Source of the DNA: an uncultured Clostridia bacterium
Lineage (GTDB): Bacteria; Bacillota; Clostridia; Oscillospirales; Ruminococcaceae
NCBI GenBank assembly: GCA_947383835.1
Contig: CANDEV010000008.1
Span: 66,781-130,780 of the forward strand
Direction: 5' to 3'
Length of the DNA: 64,000 nucleotides
In this document: positions 1 through 7,809 of the stretch, one piece after another
Numbering within the stretch: position 1 is the first letter of the stretch
How the letters are laid out: every line of letters starts with the position of its first letter
Made by a program: the position numbers and the translations under genes
The notes under the pieces: model-generated
What the model saw: only the letters and a program-made list of their open reading frames with translations
Told to the model about the DNA's origin: nothing
Database searches by the model: none

Positions 1-1160
1 GCGTTTTCGCCCTCGTCAACTTCAACGCCTTTGGACTTCGCGCAGGCTCTTGCTGCCTCGTCGTCAGCCCAGTCGTTGTAATCAACGCCTGCATATTTCT
101 TGACCGCCTCTATCATGGTAAGTCTTTCCCATGGGGACTCCATGTCGATCTCAGTACCCTGATAGGTAATAACGCCCTTGCCGCAAATTTTCAGAGTAAG
201 CTCGCGGTACATCTCCTCTATCAAGTCCATCATGCCGATATAGTCTGTGTACGCCTGATACATCTCAATAGTGGTAAATTCGGGGTTGTGGGAGGTGTCC
301 ATGCCCTCGTTGCGGAAAATACGTCCCACCTCGTATACCCTGTCAAAGCCGCCGACGATAAGACGCTTTAAGTACAGCTCCGTCTCTATGCGGAGGTACA
401 TATCAATATCAAGCGCGTTGTGGTGGGTCTTGAACGGACGCGCCGCCGCACCTATTTCAAGAGTGTGGAGGACGGGTGTGTCCACCTCAAGATAGCCTCT
501 GCTGTCAAGGAAGCTTCTTACCTCGCGGAGGATACGGCTCCTGTTCACAAAGGTCTGCTTAACATCGGGGTTGCATATAAGGTCAACATAACGCTGACGG
601 TAACGCATATCCTGATCCTTTAAGCCGTGCCATTTTTCCGGCAGGGGCAGCAGGGACTTTGAAAGCAGCTCTATCTTCTGCGCGTGGACGGAAATTTCAC
701 CCTTGCGGGTGCGGAAAACAAAGCCCTCAACGCCAACGATATCGCCGATATCCCACTTTTTAAACTCGGCAAACTCCTCCGCGCCGATATCGTTCATGCG
801 GACATAGACCTGCATACGGTCGCTGCCGTCGCGGACGTCTATAAAGTTAGCCTTGCCCATATCACGCCATGACATGATACGTCCCGCAATTTTAACGTTT
901 ATGCGTGAAGCTTCAAGAGCGGCTTTCAGCTTTTCCTCGTCATCTCCCGCTTCCGCCTTTGCCTTTGCTTCGGTCTCCTCGTAAGCCTTCCGCAGCTCGG
1001 CATTTAATATCGTCACATCATACTTAGTGATTTCGTATGGGTTTTTATTTTTGGACTTTAATTCGTCCAGCTTTTCAATTCGTATTTTTTTTAAAATGTG
1101 AATATCCTGTTCGGTCTGCTCCTCTTCGGGAGCAGCATTTACCTGATTTTCTTCCGACAT
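1..1160 (-). CDS. lysS: Lysine--tRNA ligase, class II (3' end outside window)
   Basis: Charges tRNA-Lys with lysine in the cytoplasm. The reverse-strand reading frame opens at the ATG at 1160, eight bases after GAAAGGA, and runs off the left edge with about 386 codons present; the family is usually near 500, so the C-terminal catalytic part with motif 3 is missing. Visible family features are an OB-fold anticodon-binding region (GRIMSWRDMGKANFIDVRD), the stretch PLPEKWHGLKDQDMRYRQRY and class II motif 2 (VGRIFRNEG, then HNPEFT). The start lies 42 bp after greA on the same strand, so the two are probably co-transcribed from the greA promoter. The identification is secure. Confidence 0.96.
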   Translation of the reverse strand, partial: MSEENQVNAAPEEEQTEQDIHILKKIRIEKLDELKSKNKNPYEITKYDVTILNAELRKAYEETEAKAKAEAGDDEEKLKAALEASRINVKIAGRIMSWRDMGKANFIDVRDGSDRMQVYVRMNDIGAEEFAEFKKWDIGDIVGVEGFVFRTRKGEISVHAQKIELLSKSLLPLPEKWHGLKDQDMRYRQRYVDLICNPDVKQTFVNRSRILREVRSFLDSRGYLEVDTPVLHTLEIGAAARPFKTHHNALDIDMYLRIETELYLKRLIVGGFDRVYEVGRIFRNEGMDTSHNPEFTTIEMYQAYTDYIGMMDLIEEMYRELTLKICGKGVITYQGTEIDMESPWERLTMIEAVKKYAGVDYNDWADDEAARACAKSKGVEVDEGEN

Positions 1161-1202
1161 TTCTTACATTCCTTTCGGTATATTTTATTATAGCTTATCC
1201 GA

Positions 1203-1682
1203 TCAATTTACTCCGATACCGAGAATTTCCATTCTGATAGTACCGATAGGCGCTTCAACCTCAACAACGTCTCCGACTTTCTTTTTGAGGACTGCAATTC
1301 CGATAGGCGCGTCCTCGGAAATTTTGTTGTTCTCGGGGTCCGCTTCGGTAGAGCCTACTATCTGGAGGGTCATTTCCTCTTCAAGCTCCAAGTCCTTTAA
1401 AGTCACCGTAGAGCCGACTTCAACCTCGTCGCTGGAAAGCTCCGATTCGTCCACAACGATAGCGTTGGCAATGGTCATCTCCATTTCCTGAATTTTAGCT
1501 TCAAGAATACCCTGCTCGTTCTTAGCCTCGTCGTACTCGGCGTTTTCGGAAAGGTCTCCGAACGCTCTTGCTTCTTTGAGCTTTTGAGCAACCTCTGCAC
1601 GTTTTACAGTGATAAGGTACTCCAGCTCCTGTTCCATTTTCTTATATCCCTCTGCGGACATTCTGACTTTTTTTACAGCCAT
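1203..1682 (-). CDS. greA: Transcription elongation factor GreA
   Basis: Rescues backtracked RNA polymerase by stimulating transcript cleavage. The 159-residue length is typical. An N-terminal coiled coil (residues about 10-75) carries the characteristic GDLSENAEYDEAKNEQ tip segment with its acidic residues, followed by the FKBP-like C-terminal domain (SEDAPIGIAVLKKKVGDVVEV). The ATG is preceded by AAAGGA ten bases upstream. It is the first gene of a probable greA-lysS operon, with a consensus promoter just upstream. Confidence 0.96.
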   Translation of the reverse strand: MAVKKVRMSAEGYKKMEQELEYLITVKRAEVAQKLKEARAFGDLSENAEYDEAKNEQGILEAKIQEMEMTIANAIVVDESELSSDEVEVGSTVTLKDLELEEEMTLQIVGSTEADPENNKISEDAPIGIAVLKKKVGDVVEVEAPIGTIRMEILGIGVN

Positions 1683-1727
1683 TCAAATCAAATCCTTTCC
1701 GTATAAAAACAATTACTCTAAAGTTTT

Positions 1728-1756
1728 ATTATATAGTATATTTTTGCCATTGTCAA
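1728..1756 (-). promoter_or_regulatory. Sigma-A-type promoter of greA-lysS
   Basis: Read on the reverse strand, TTGACA, 17 bases, TATAAT. It lies about 45 bp upstream of the greA start. Confidence 0.8.
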
Positions 1757-1791
1757 GCAAAAAAACGATTTACCTCAAAAAATCATTCGTC

Positions 1792-2745
1792 CTAACCCTC
1801 ATAGGTATCTTCAGAGCTGTCTCCCGAACCGTCGTCTTCTTCGTTTGCGCCGTCCGCCTTGATCTGCTCCAAAATATCATAGACCACCTTTTCGAGCCGT
1901 GAGGTTGGACGCTCTATCCTCTCCAGCATTTCCTCGTCAAGGGTGATTATTCTGCCGTTTTCAACAGCTTCAAGACCGCTTGGCAGGACTTCCTCCGAAA
2001 CGCTGTGGGGGAGGATCAGCCATTGCGGGTCAAGCTCCAGAAGCTCCTCCTCCGTCAGGGAAATATCCTCGCTGTCCCCTGCGGCGTTTGTGCCGAAGCT
2101 TGAAAAAAAGCTGCCCGCAAAAGTGGAATTTGAAGCCGCGGCAAGGTCGGGTGACATGATATACACAAAGCTTTCAACAGCGCCCTGCGCTTCAAAAAGA
2201 GCGCTGAAAAGCGGCTTTAAAGCCTCGGACGCTTTTTCCTCGCTGTCAAGCCTGCCGCCGAAAACCCCTGCAATATCCCTGTAGCAGGCGTAAAGCTCCT
2301 CCACGGAATTAGGGGCGGAAATTATCAATACCCTCGTCCCCGCATTTTCGATACGTGTAATATCCTTTTTGGCTATAGGGCTGTGAGATATAAGCAATTG
2401 CGGATTTGCTGCAATTATCGCTTCAACGTCCGGATTTGCGGCAGAGCCGAGACTTATTTTATTTTCCACATCTTCGGGGTAATCGCAGTAGCTGCTCCTG
2501 CCGATAATTTTATCGCCGAAGCCAAGCTGACAGATGATCTCTGTAATTGCAGGGGAAAGGCTCCCCACGGAGTCGGGCTGTTCGTTGAAAATAAGAGAAC
2601 CTGCTGTGACGGGGTAGGGTCTTTCGGTAACGGTAGTTTCCGCGGCAGTTTCCGGAATCTCCTCCTCCACCTCGGAGCAGCCGCCCATAATCACCGCTGA
2701 AGCAAGGCAGGTACACAAAAGAATTTTTTTTACAAATTTATACAA
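1792..2745 (-). CDS. BtuF/FepB-type substrate-binding lipoprotein
   Basis: Probable surface lipoprotein that captures a metal chelate (corrinoid, haem or siderophore class) for an ABC importer. A short basic N-terminus and hydrophobic segment end in a lipobox-like MGGC. The body has the class III binding-protein pattern: SLSPAITEIICQLG near the N-terminus, then NPDVEAIIAANPQLLI, a linking helix and a second lobe. I take the TTG at 2745 as the start because GGAAG lies eight bases before it and it gives a compact signal peptide; the TTG at 2760 has no ribosome site. The C-terminus is acidic and low in complexity. No permease or ATPase gene is adjacent, so the transporter partner and ligand are unknown. 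Confidence 0.75.
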   Translation of the reverse strand: MYKFVKKILLCTCLASAVIMGGCSEVEEEIPETAAETTVTERPYPVTAGSLIFNEQPDSVGSLSPAITEIICQLGFGDKIIGRSSYCDYPEDVENKISLGSAANPDVEAIIAANPQLLISHSPIAKKDITRIENAGTRVLIISAPNSVEELYACYRDIAGVFGGRLDSEEKASEALKPLFSALFEAQGAVESFVYIMSPDLAAASNSTFAGSFFSSFGTNAAGDSEDISLTEEELLELDPQWLILPHSVSEEVLPSGLEAVENGRIITLDEEMLERIERPTSRLEKVVYDILEQIKADGANEEDDGSGDSSEDTYEG

Positions 2746-2778
2746 AATACAAACTTCCAATACAATAATTTACATAAT

Positions 2779-2807
2779 AGTATAACATATTTTTGCTGAA
2801 ATTACAA
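2779..2807 (-). promoter_or_regulatory. Promoter of the binding lipoprotein gene
   Basis: Reverse strand: TTGTAA, 17 bases, TATACT. It lies about 35 bp upstream of the chosen start. Confidence 0.6.
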
Positions 2808-2863
2808 TAGAAAAATATACAAAAACATTTTTGCGCCCGCAATTTCCGCCGCGTCAAGCCGCA

Positions 2864-2967
2864 ATACTAATCTCCAATTAAAAGTGTAAATAAAAAATCT
2901 GCGCAAAACCACACATATCAAAGCTTTTGCTTGATCTTTTATACACTTTTTAATTGGATATTAGTAT
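2864..2967 (-). repeat. MITE-like palindromic element, copy 1 (CTCCAATT type)
   Basis: About 104 bp bounded by ATACTAATCTCCAATTAAAA and its imperfect inverse at 2943-2967. The interior matches the copy at 31771 in reverse orientation, including AATCAAGCAAAAGCTTTGAT. It has no coding capacity. Confidence 0.85.
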
Positions 2968-3187
2968 AACGTTTTCCCGGCTCACAGCAAAATATCAATC
3001 GGCGCAGATAAAAATTTTAAATATTTTATAAAAACCTATTCCCTTTTACGTGAAAATTTGTTATAATAAAAATAGTAAACGGCATTGAAATTGGCGCTTT
3101 CAGTCTGCGCCAAAAGCATATATGCAAATTTTGACTTGACTTCAAGTCAAATTTCTAATGCCGGTTACTGTTACAGAAACTTTTTTG

Positions 3188-3228
3188 GAAAGGAGTATAC
3201 CTTAAAACATTTTAAGGTATAACAATAT
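3188..3228 (+). promoter_or_regulatory. Ribosome site with bridging hairpin
   Basis: GGAAAGGAG ends at 3195, which is 33 bases before the ATG at 3229 and too far for normal initiation. Bases 3196-3221 form a perfect 12-bp stem, TATACCTTAAAA with TTTTAAGGTATA, separated by CA. If folded, only seven bases (ACAATAT) separate the Shine-Dalgarno from the ATG. The weaker AAGG inside the stem, 11 bases before the ATG, is an alternative. Confidence 0.6.
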
Positions 3229-4599
3229 ATGAAGCATTTAAGACGTCTTGCGGCTGTTCTGACCGCGGTATTCACCGTCAGCATGATACTTACCGTTTCC
3301 GCCTCCGCAGCGGTGACATTTACTCCCAATTTTACTGTGACCAGCGAAGCGGCTGTGCTGATAAATCTTGATAAGGATGTAATTGTTTACGAAAAAAATC
3401 CAACGAAAAAAATGTACCCCGCTTCACTTGTTAAAATAATGACTGCCATAGTTGTGCTGGACAACGTCCCCGACCTTGACAATACAAGCTTTACCGCACC
3501 CCTTGCGGTCTTTGACGACCTTTACGGCAAAGGGGCTTCCTCCGTGGGATACAGCAGGGGGGAGATAATCACCGCCAGAGACCTGATGTATTCCATGCTT
3601 ATGGCTTCCGCCTGCGAATCGGCAGGTATCCTTGCTTACTATGTCGGCGGAGACAGTATGCAGAACTTCGTTGACATGATGAACCAAAAGGCTGTTGAGA
3701 TAGGCTGCACAGGCACTCATTTTACAAACCCTCACGGACTTTACGACGACGATCAGTATACCAACGTTTACGACATGGCTATCATTGCAAAATATGCTGT
3801 TGACAACTACCCGAAATTTGTGGAGATCGCCACTACTGCCGAATACAGCCTGAGCGCGACAAACTATCACAGCGAAAGCTGGAATATAAGCCATACAAAC
3901 TCAATGCTCCACCCCAACAGCGGATTTTACTACGAGCCTGCAAAGGGACTTAAAACAGGCACTCTCGACGAGTCGGGAAGAAATCTTGCTTCAATGGCAA
4001 GCCGCGACGGGAACAATTATCTGCTTATAACAATGAACGCTCCCCTTTACGAGGAGGACGGCAGCAAAGCCAACAGACAGTATGAGGATCATGAAAACAT
4101 TTACGAATGGGCGTTCAACACCTTTGAGTACACAAAGATAGTCAACAGCACGGAGGAGATAACGGAAGTCCCCGTAAAGCTCGGCGACGGCGAGGATCAC
4201 GTAACATTAGTCCCCTCTGAGGACTTTTACGCTCTGTGGCCCAACACCCTTGACAGCGCAAACCTTAAAACGACCATTGACAAGGACAGCTATTTGGACT
4301 CTGACGGCTCTGTTGTCGCGCCTGTAAAAAAAGGACAGGTACTGGGAAAATACACCCTTTCACTTTCGGGCGAGACGATATGCTCGGTGGACTTAGTTGC
4401 AAACAAGGATATCGCTCTTTCCCAGATCGAATACAACATCATGAAAGCGAAAGCCTTTGTCGGCTCCTTCTGGTTCAAAATGGCTGCTGGAGCTGCGGCT
4501 GCGCTTATTGCCGCGTATATCATTGTATATGTCCTTGCCACAAGAAAGCGTAAAAGGAAAGTCAAACGCGTCTCCAAAAACGGAAAACGGCGGTTATAG
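3229..4599 (+). CDS. D-alanyl-D-alanine carboxypeptidase (PBP5/DacF-like)
   Basis: Membrane-bound penicillin-binding protein that trims the terminal D-Ala from peptidoglycan stem peptides. There is a signal peptide to about residue 28, the peptidase S11 domain, a C-terminal beta-rich domain and a terminal membrane helix (about 415-435) with a very basic tail. The nucleophile motif SLVK is at residues 66-69 and KTG at 242-244. The second motif reads SAC (127-129) instead of the usual S-x-N, so the Asn is replaced by Cys; the surrounding helix is intact. Length 456 is normal. It appears monocistronic. Translation may depend on the hairpin before the start codon. Confidence 0.9.
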   Translation: MKHLRRLAAVLTAVFTVSMILTVSASAAVTFTPNFTVTSEAAVLINLDKDVIVYEKNPTKKMYPASLVKIMTAIVVLDNVPDLDNTSFTAPLAVFDDLYGKGASSVGYSRGEIITARDLMYSMLMASACESAGILAYYVGGDSMQNFVDMMNQKAVEIGCTGTHFTNPHGLYDDDQYTNVYDMAIIAKYAVDNYPKFVEIATTAEYSLSATNYHSESWNISHTNSMLHPNSGFYYEPAKGLKTGTLDESGRNLASMASRDGNNYLLITMNAPLYEEDGSKANRQYEDHENIYEWAFNTFEYTKIVNSTEEITEVPVKLGDGEDHVTLVPSEDFYALWPNTLDSANLKTTIDKDSYLDSDGSVVAPVKKGQVLGKYTLSLSGETICSVDLVANKDIALSQIEYNIMKAKAFVGSFWFKMAAGAAAALIAAYIIVYVLATRKRKRKVKRVSKNGKRRL

Positions 4600-4602
4600 G
4601 AA

Positions 4603-4631
4603 TTGACAAAACATTTTTAATGTGGTAAAAT
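4603..4631 (+). promoter_or_regulatory. Promoter of the DUF4190-like gene
   Basis: TTGACA at 4603-4608, 17 bases, TAAAAT at 4626-4631, about 45 bp before the start codon. Confidence 0.65.
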
Positions 4632-4676
4632 AATAGCATTGCTAAAGCTGTCAATGCTTGAAAGGTGGTTATAAAT

Positions 4677-4952
4677 ATGTCAAAAGATAACGGCAGAAAA
4701 AAGCTTTGCGTTTCGAGTTTGGTTTTGGGTATCGTGGGACTTATATTCTCCTTTATAGTTCCTATCGTTTCATATGCCTGTGCAATACCGGGACTTGTTA
4801 TCGGTCTTAAAAGGCGAAAGAAGAATTACAGCTCCTCCGCAGGAATATCCCTCAGCATAGTCGCGCTGTCGCTGGCTCTGATAAACTCAGTCTTCGGAGT
4901 ACTCATGACAATAAAGATGTTCTTTTCCGACAAGGACGAGGATAAGGAATAA
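4677..4952 (+). CDS. Small two-helix membrane protein, DUF4190-like
   Basis: A 91-residue protein with two hydrophobic helices (about residues 9-38 and 55-80) joined by a basic loop (GLKRRKKN) and ending in an acidic DKDEDKE tail. The pattern VLGIVGLIFSF...IPGLVIG resembles DUF4190 membrane proteins, whose function is unknown. The ATG at 4677 is chosen because AAAGGTGG precedes it; the GTG at 4665 belongs to that ribosome site. It has its own promoter and a strong terminator, so it is probably a single-gene unit. Confidence 0.7.
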   Translation: MSKDNGRKKLCVSSLVLGIVGLIFSFIVPIVSYACAIPGLVIGLKRRKKNYSSSAGISLSIVALSLALINSVFGVLMTIKMFFSDKDEDKE

Positions 4953-4957
4953 TGCTG

Positions 4958-4994
4958 AAACGCCGTTCCGAAAATTTCGAAACGGCGTTTTTTA
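4958..4994 (+). terminator. Rho-independent terminator
   Basis: AAACGCCGTT at 4958 pairs with AACGGCGTTT at 4981, followed by a T run. It separates the small membrane gene from the convergent EAL gene. Confidence 0.85.
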
Positions 4995-5000
4995 TGTACT

Positions 5001-6209
5001 TTATTCAATTGCTCTGGAAAGAGTTATGGCAAGAACGTCCTCAGACGCGGAATTTTTCATGTAGTAATTGGTGGTCTCCACTCTGCGGTAAACTCCGTCG
5101 TCGCCAAGCTGACGTGTCACAACGGCACGCACACGCTCTCCCCGTTCATAGGCTTCAAGCTGGTCGTTCACGTCAAAGGTATCGGAAAAAAGCTTCCTGT
5201 CCTCGGGGTGCATACTGGACGCGCCATGCACGATAAGCTCGGAGTACACTCCGGTAGAGGGACATGAGCGTGTTGAAAAATGCTCATAGACCATCATATA
5301 AAAGCTGTTGCGGCTGAGATTGCTTAAAATTATCAATGGATATCTTGTAAAAACAGCGTCAAGAAGAAGCTGCGTCGCGCTTGCGGGCGGCAGGGTCAGA
5401 AGTATATCCTCGCTTTCGGCAGGGCTTTCCGCATTTTTCAAAGCATTGCGAAAGTCCTCCTCGGGCATCGGCTTTGCGAACAGAAAGCCCTGTATAAGCT
5501 CGCAGCCGCAGGTTCGCAGAAAGCCTAACTGCTCCTTTGTTTCCACACCCTCGGCAACGGTGGTAAGCTTCAGCCTATGAGCAAAATCGAAAATGCTTTC
5601 GAGAACTATACGCTCCTTTTCGTTTTCACAGTTGCCGCTTAAAAGGGATTTGTCAATTTTCAGCACCGAAGCGGGAACGTCCTTTACAAAATTAAGTGAG
5701 GAAAGTCCGCTTCCGAAGTCGTCTATCGAAGCCTCAAAGCCTGCGTCGCAAATGCTTTGAACAAACTCGATAATATTGCTTTCGTCCGCGGAAAGCGCCG
5801 ACTCGGTTATCTCTATTTCAACAAGCTTGTGCGGAACATTATATCCGTCCACAGTCTCGCTCAAACGCTTTGCAAAATTCGGTTCGCTTGTATGCAGTCT
5901 GGAAAAATTTACAGACACCGTTACAACGCGGCGGCCGTTTTGAATTTCCCCGCTTAAAAACCGGCAGGTCTCTTCAAGCATATACCAGTCAAGGTCGGAA
6001 ATAAGCTCCAGCTCCTCAAGCAATGGGATAAACCGTCCCGGAGATATCATCTCACCCTCGGAAGTTATCCAACGCGCAAGAGCCTCCGCACCCGCGACCT
6101 TACCGTTCACAGCGTTGTGCTTGGACTGATAAAAAACCTTTATCTCCTTATTTTTTATTGCATTTTCAATAAGTCCGCCTATGTTTTCCTTTGTAATTTC
6201 GATACTCAT
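5001..6209 (-). CDS. EAL-domain c-di-GMP phosphodiesterase with C-terminal sensory domain
   Basis: Likely hydrolyses cyclic di-GMP in the cytoplasm. The EAL domain occupies about residues 1-255 and keeps the motifs needed for catalysis: AEALARW, a VNFS asparagine, EITES, the IDDFGSG acidic pair, KIDKSLL, AEGVET and QGFLFAKP. Residues about 265-400 resemble a PAS-like sensory module (SNLSRNSFYMMVYEHF...) without a recognisable ligand site. It is the last gene of the leftward RR-HK-HtrA-EAL group, 25 bp after htrA, which suggests that secretion or envelope stress feeds into second-messenger levels. No GGDEF domain is present. Confidence 0.88.
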   Translation of the reverse strand: MSIEITKENIGGLIENAIKNKEIKVFYQSKHNAVNGKVAGAEALARWITSEGEMISPGRFIPLLEELELISDLDWYMLEETCRFLSGEIQNGRRVVTVSVNFSRLHTSEPNFAKRLSETVDGYNVPHKLVEIEITESALSADESNIIEFVQSICDAGFEASIDDFGSGLSSLNFVKDVPASVLKIDKSLLSGNCENEKERIVLESIFDFAHRLKLTTVAEGVETKEQLGFLRTCGCELIQGFLFAKPMPEEDFRNALKNAESPAESEDILLTLPPASATQLLLDAVFTRYPLIILSNLSRNSFYMMVYEHFSTRSCPSTGVYSELIVHGASSMHPEDRKLFSDTFDVNDQLEAYERGERVRAVVTRQLGDDGVYRRVETTNYYMKNSASEDVLAITLSRAIE

Positions 6210-6234
6210 AAAACAACCTCCGGTACACCAAAAT

Positions 6235-7776
6235 TTATTTGATTATATCGCTTGAAGTGTCGTCCTCCATAACTTTGTTCACTGAATATCCCGACATAGA
6301 AGAGGTATCGGGCGCAAGCTCAATATCCACATCAAAGGTAGTGGGATCGCCTGTTATCTCCTTGCGGAATACCGTAAGAGTTACCTTATCCCCAGGAATT
6401 TTCCCCGCAAGGACTTCAAGTATCTCCTCCGTGCCGTATACCCGCGTACCGTCGATATGGGTGATTATATCGTAAGGCTCCAGACCTGCGTTTGCAACGT
6501 CGCAGGTTGGATCTATCTCCATAACGCAAAGCCCTGCTTCGACCTTGTAGGAGGAAGCAAAATCGTCCCCCACAGAAACAAAGGTCACTCCGACCCTCGC
6601 CCTTGTGGAAACATAGCCCTTTGCCATAAGCTCCTCGGCAATGGGTACAGCGTCGTCTATAGCGATACTGAAGCCGATATTTTCATACTTTTCATGATTC
6701 ATCAGAGCCACCGCAACGCCCACTACCTGACCGTACATATTAACGAGCGCGCCGCCTGAATTTCCGGGATTAAGAGCAACGTCAGTCTGTATGCAGCGTA
6801 TCGTTGCGCTGTTTATATAGTCGGTGTCTATCTCTCTGTCAAGACCTGTAACATAGCCGTAGGTGACTGTATTTGCAAAGCCGCCTCCCGCTCCCGCAAG
6901 AGCAACCTCCTCGCCGATAACAAGGTCTGAGGACGTGCCTATCTCCGCGGGAGTAAGATCGTCCCTGTCAATTTTTATCACTGCAAGATCGCTTTTCTTG
7001 TCAAAGCCGATAACGGACGCTTTTTCCTCCGAGCCGTCGTAAAGCTCTACAGCAAGGCGGTTCGCCTCGTCTATAACATGAGCGTTTGTAAGGATATAGC
7101 CGTCCGAGGTAAGGATTATCCCCGACCCCGACGAAGCGGGAACATATGGCACTTCCCCGAAAGCGTTTATCTTCACCTGAGAGGGCAGTATAGTTTTTGC
7201 AACTCCGACAGTTGTAAGCAAGCCTGTCTCCTTGTCCCTGTACATTTCCTCCTCCAGCACTGGCTTGTGCGCCGTGGGAATATTTACGGTGACGTGCTCC
7301 GTACTGCCCGACGGCGGAAGCTCTCTGATTATTGCGGGAGTAAATTCCTGCTCACTGCCGGCTTTTTTGCCGTCACGAACCGATATCGCCGCAGAGATAA
7401 CAACGATAACCATAAACATCAATATTACCGCAGCGATGACAACGCAAAGACAGCCTGCGGAAAAACGTCTTTTTTTAGGGGGAACATTTTGCTGCGGCGG
7501 AACGTACTGCGCCTGATGCGGCATTGCATTGTTTGGCATATCGTACTGCGGCAAAGGCGTACCGCTCTGCTGCATATCCTGTCGGGGCTGCTCCGTATTT
7601 TGCGTCAGCGGCGGCTGTTCACCCGCAGCGTTTTGCGCCTCCTGCGTAACCGGTGCGGACTGCTGCATCTGCTCCGCTGTCTCCGCTTCGGTAACGGGCG
7701 GCAGAGAGCTTTGGGGGAACTGCTCTGTATTTTCGTTATTTTCCTTGGGTAAATTGTTGTTCTCAAAATTATCCAT
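6235..7776 (-). CDS. htrA: Membrane-anchored HtrA/DegP-type serine protease
   Basis: Quality-control protease and chaperone facing the outside of the membrane. A Pro/Gln/Asn-rich cytoplasmic region (about 1-104) precedes one membrane helix (about 106-132), then the trypsin-like domain with triad H233 (TNAHV), D263 (KSDLAVI) and S340 (GNSGGAL), and one PDZ domain at about 400-490. Length 513 is long for the family only because of the N-terminal low-complexity part. The start has GGAGG seven bases upstream. It sits 33 bp after a histidine kinase gene, the same pairing as CssRS-controlled htrA genes of other Firmicutes. Confidence 0.92.
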   Translation of the reverse strand: MDNFENNNLPKENNENTEQFPQSSLPPVTEAETAEQMQQSAPVTQEAQNAAGEQPPLTQNTEQPRQDMQQSGTPLPQYDMPNNAMPHQAQYVPPQQNVPPKKRRFSAGCLCVVIAAVILMFMVIVVISAAISVRDGKKAGSEQEFTPAIIRELPPSGSTEHVTVNIPTAHKPVLEEEMYRDKETGLLTTVGVAKTILPSQVKINAFGEVPYVPASSGSGIILTSDGYILTNAHVIDEANRLAVELYDGSEEKASVIGFDKKSDLAVIKIDRDDLTPAEIGTSSDLVIGEEVALAGAGGGFANTVTYGYVTGLDREIDTDYINSATIRCIQTDVALNPGNSGGALVNMYGQVVGVAVALMNHEKYENIGFSIAIDDAVPIAEELMAKGYVSTRARVGVTFVSVGDDFASSYKVEAGLCVMEIDPTCDVANAGLEPYDIITHIDGTRVYGTEEILEVLAGKIPGDKVTLTVFRKEITGDPTTFDVDIELAPDTSSMSGYSVNKVMEDDTSSDIIK

Positions 7777-7809
7777 TTATATCCTCCATATGGGAAATGA
7801 AACTTGTTT

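Larger units (their letters stand above)
2761..3228. other. Gene-free interval with MITE copy and palindromes
   Basis: No convincing ORF. It holds the lipoprotein promoter, one MITE-like copy (2864-2967), a perfect 10-bp-stem palindrome at 3130-3151 (core TTGACTTGA/TCAAGTCAA), a TATAAT at 3062-3067 without a good -35, and the hairpin and ribosome site of the carboxypeptidase gene. Confidence 0.7.

Noticed and set aside
7078..7752. Long forward ORF opposite htrA
   Set aside because: It is the shadow of the low-complexity 5' half of htrA, with basic nonsense sequence and no domain.
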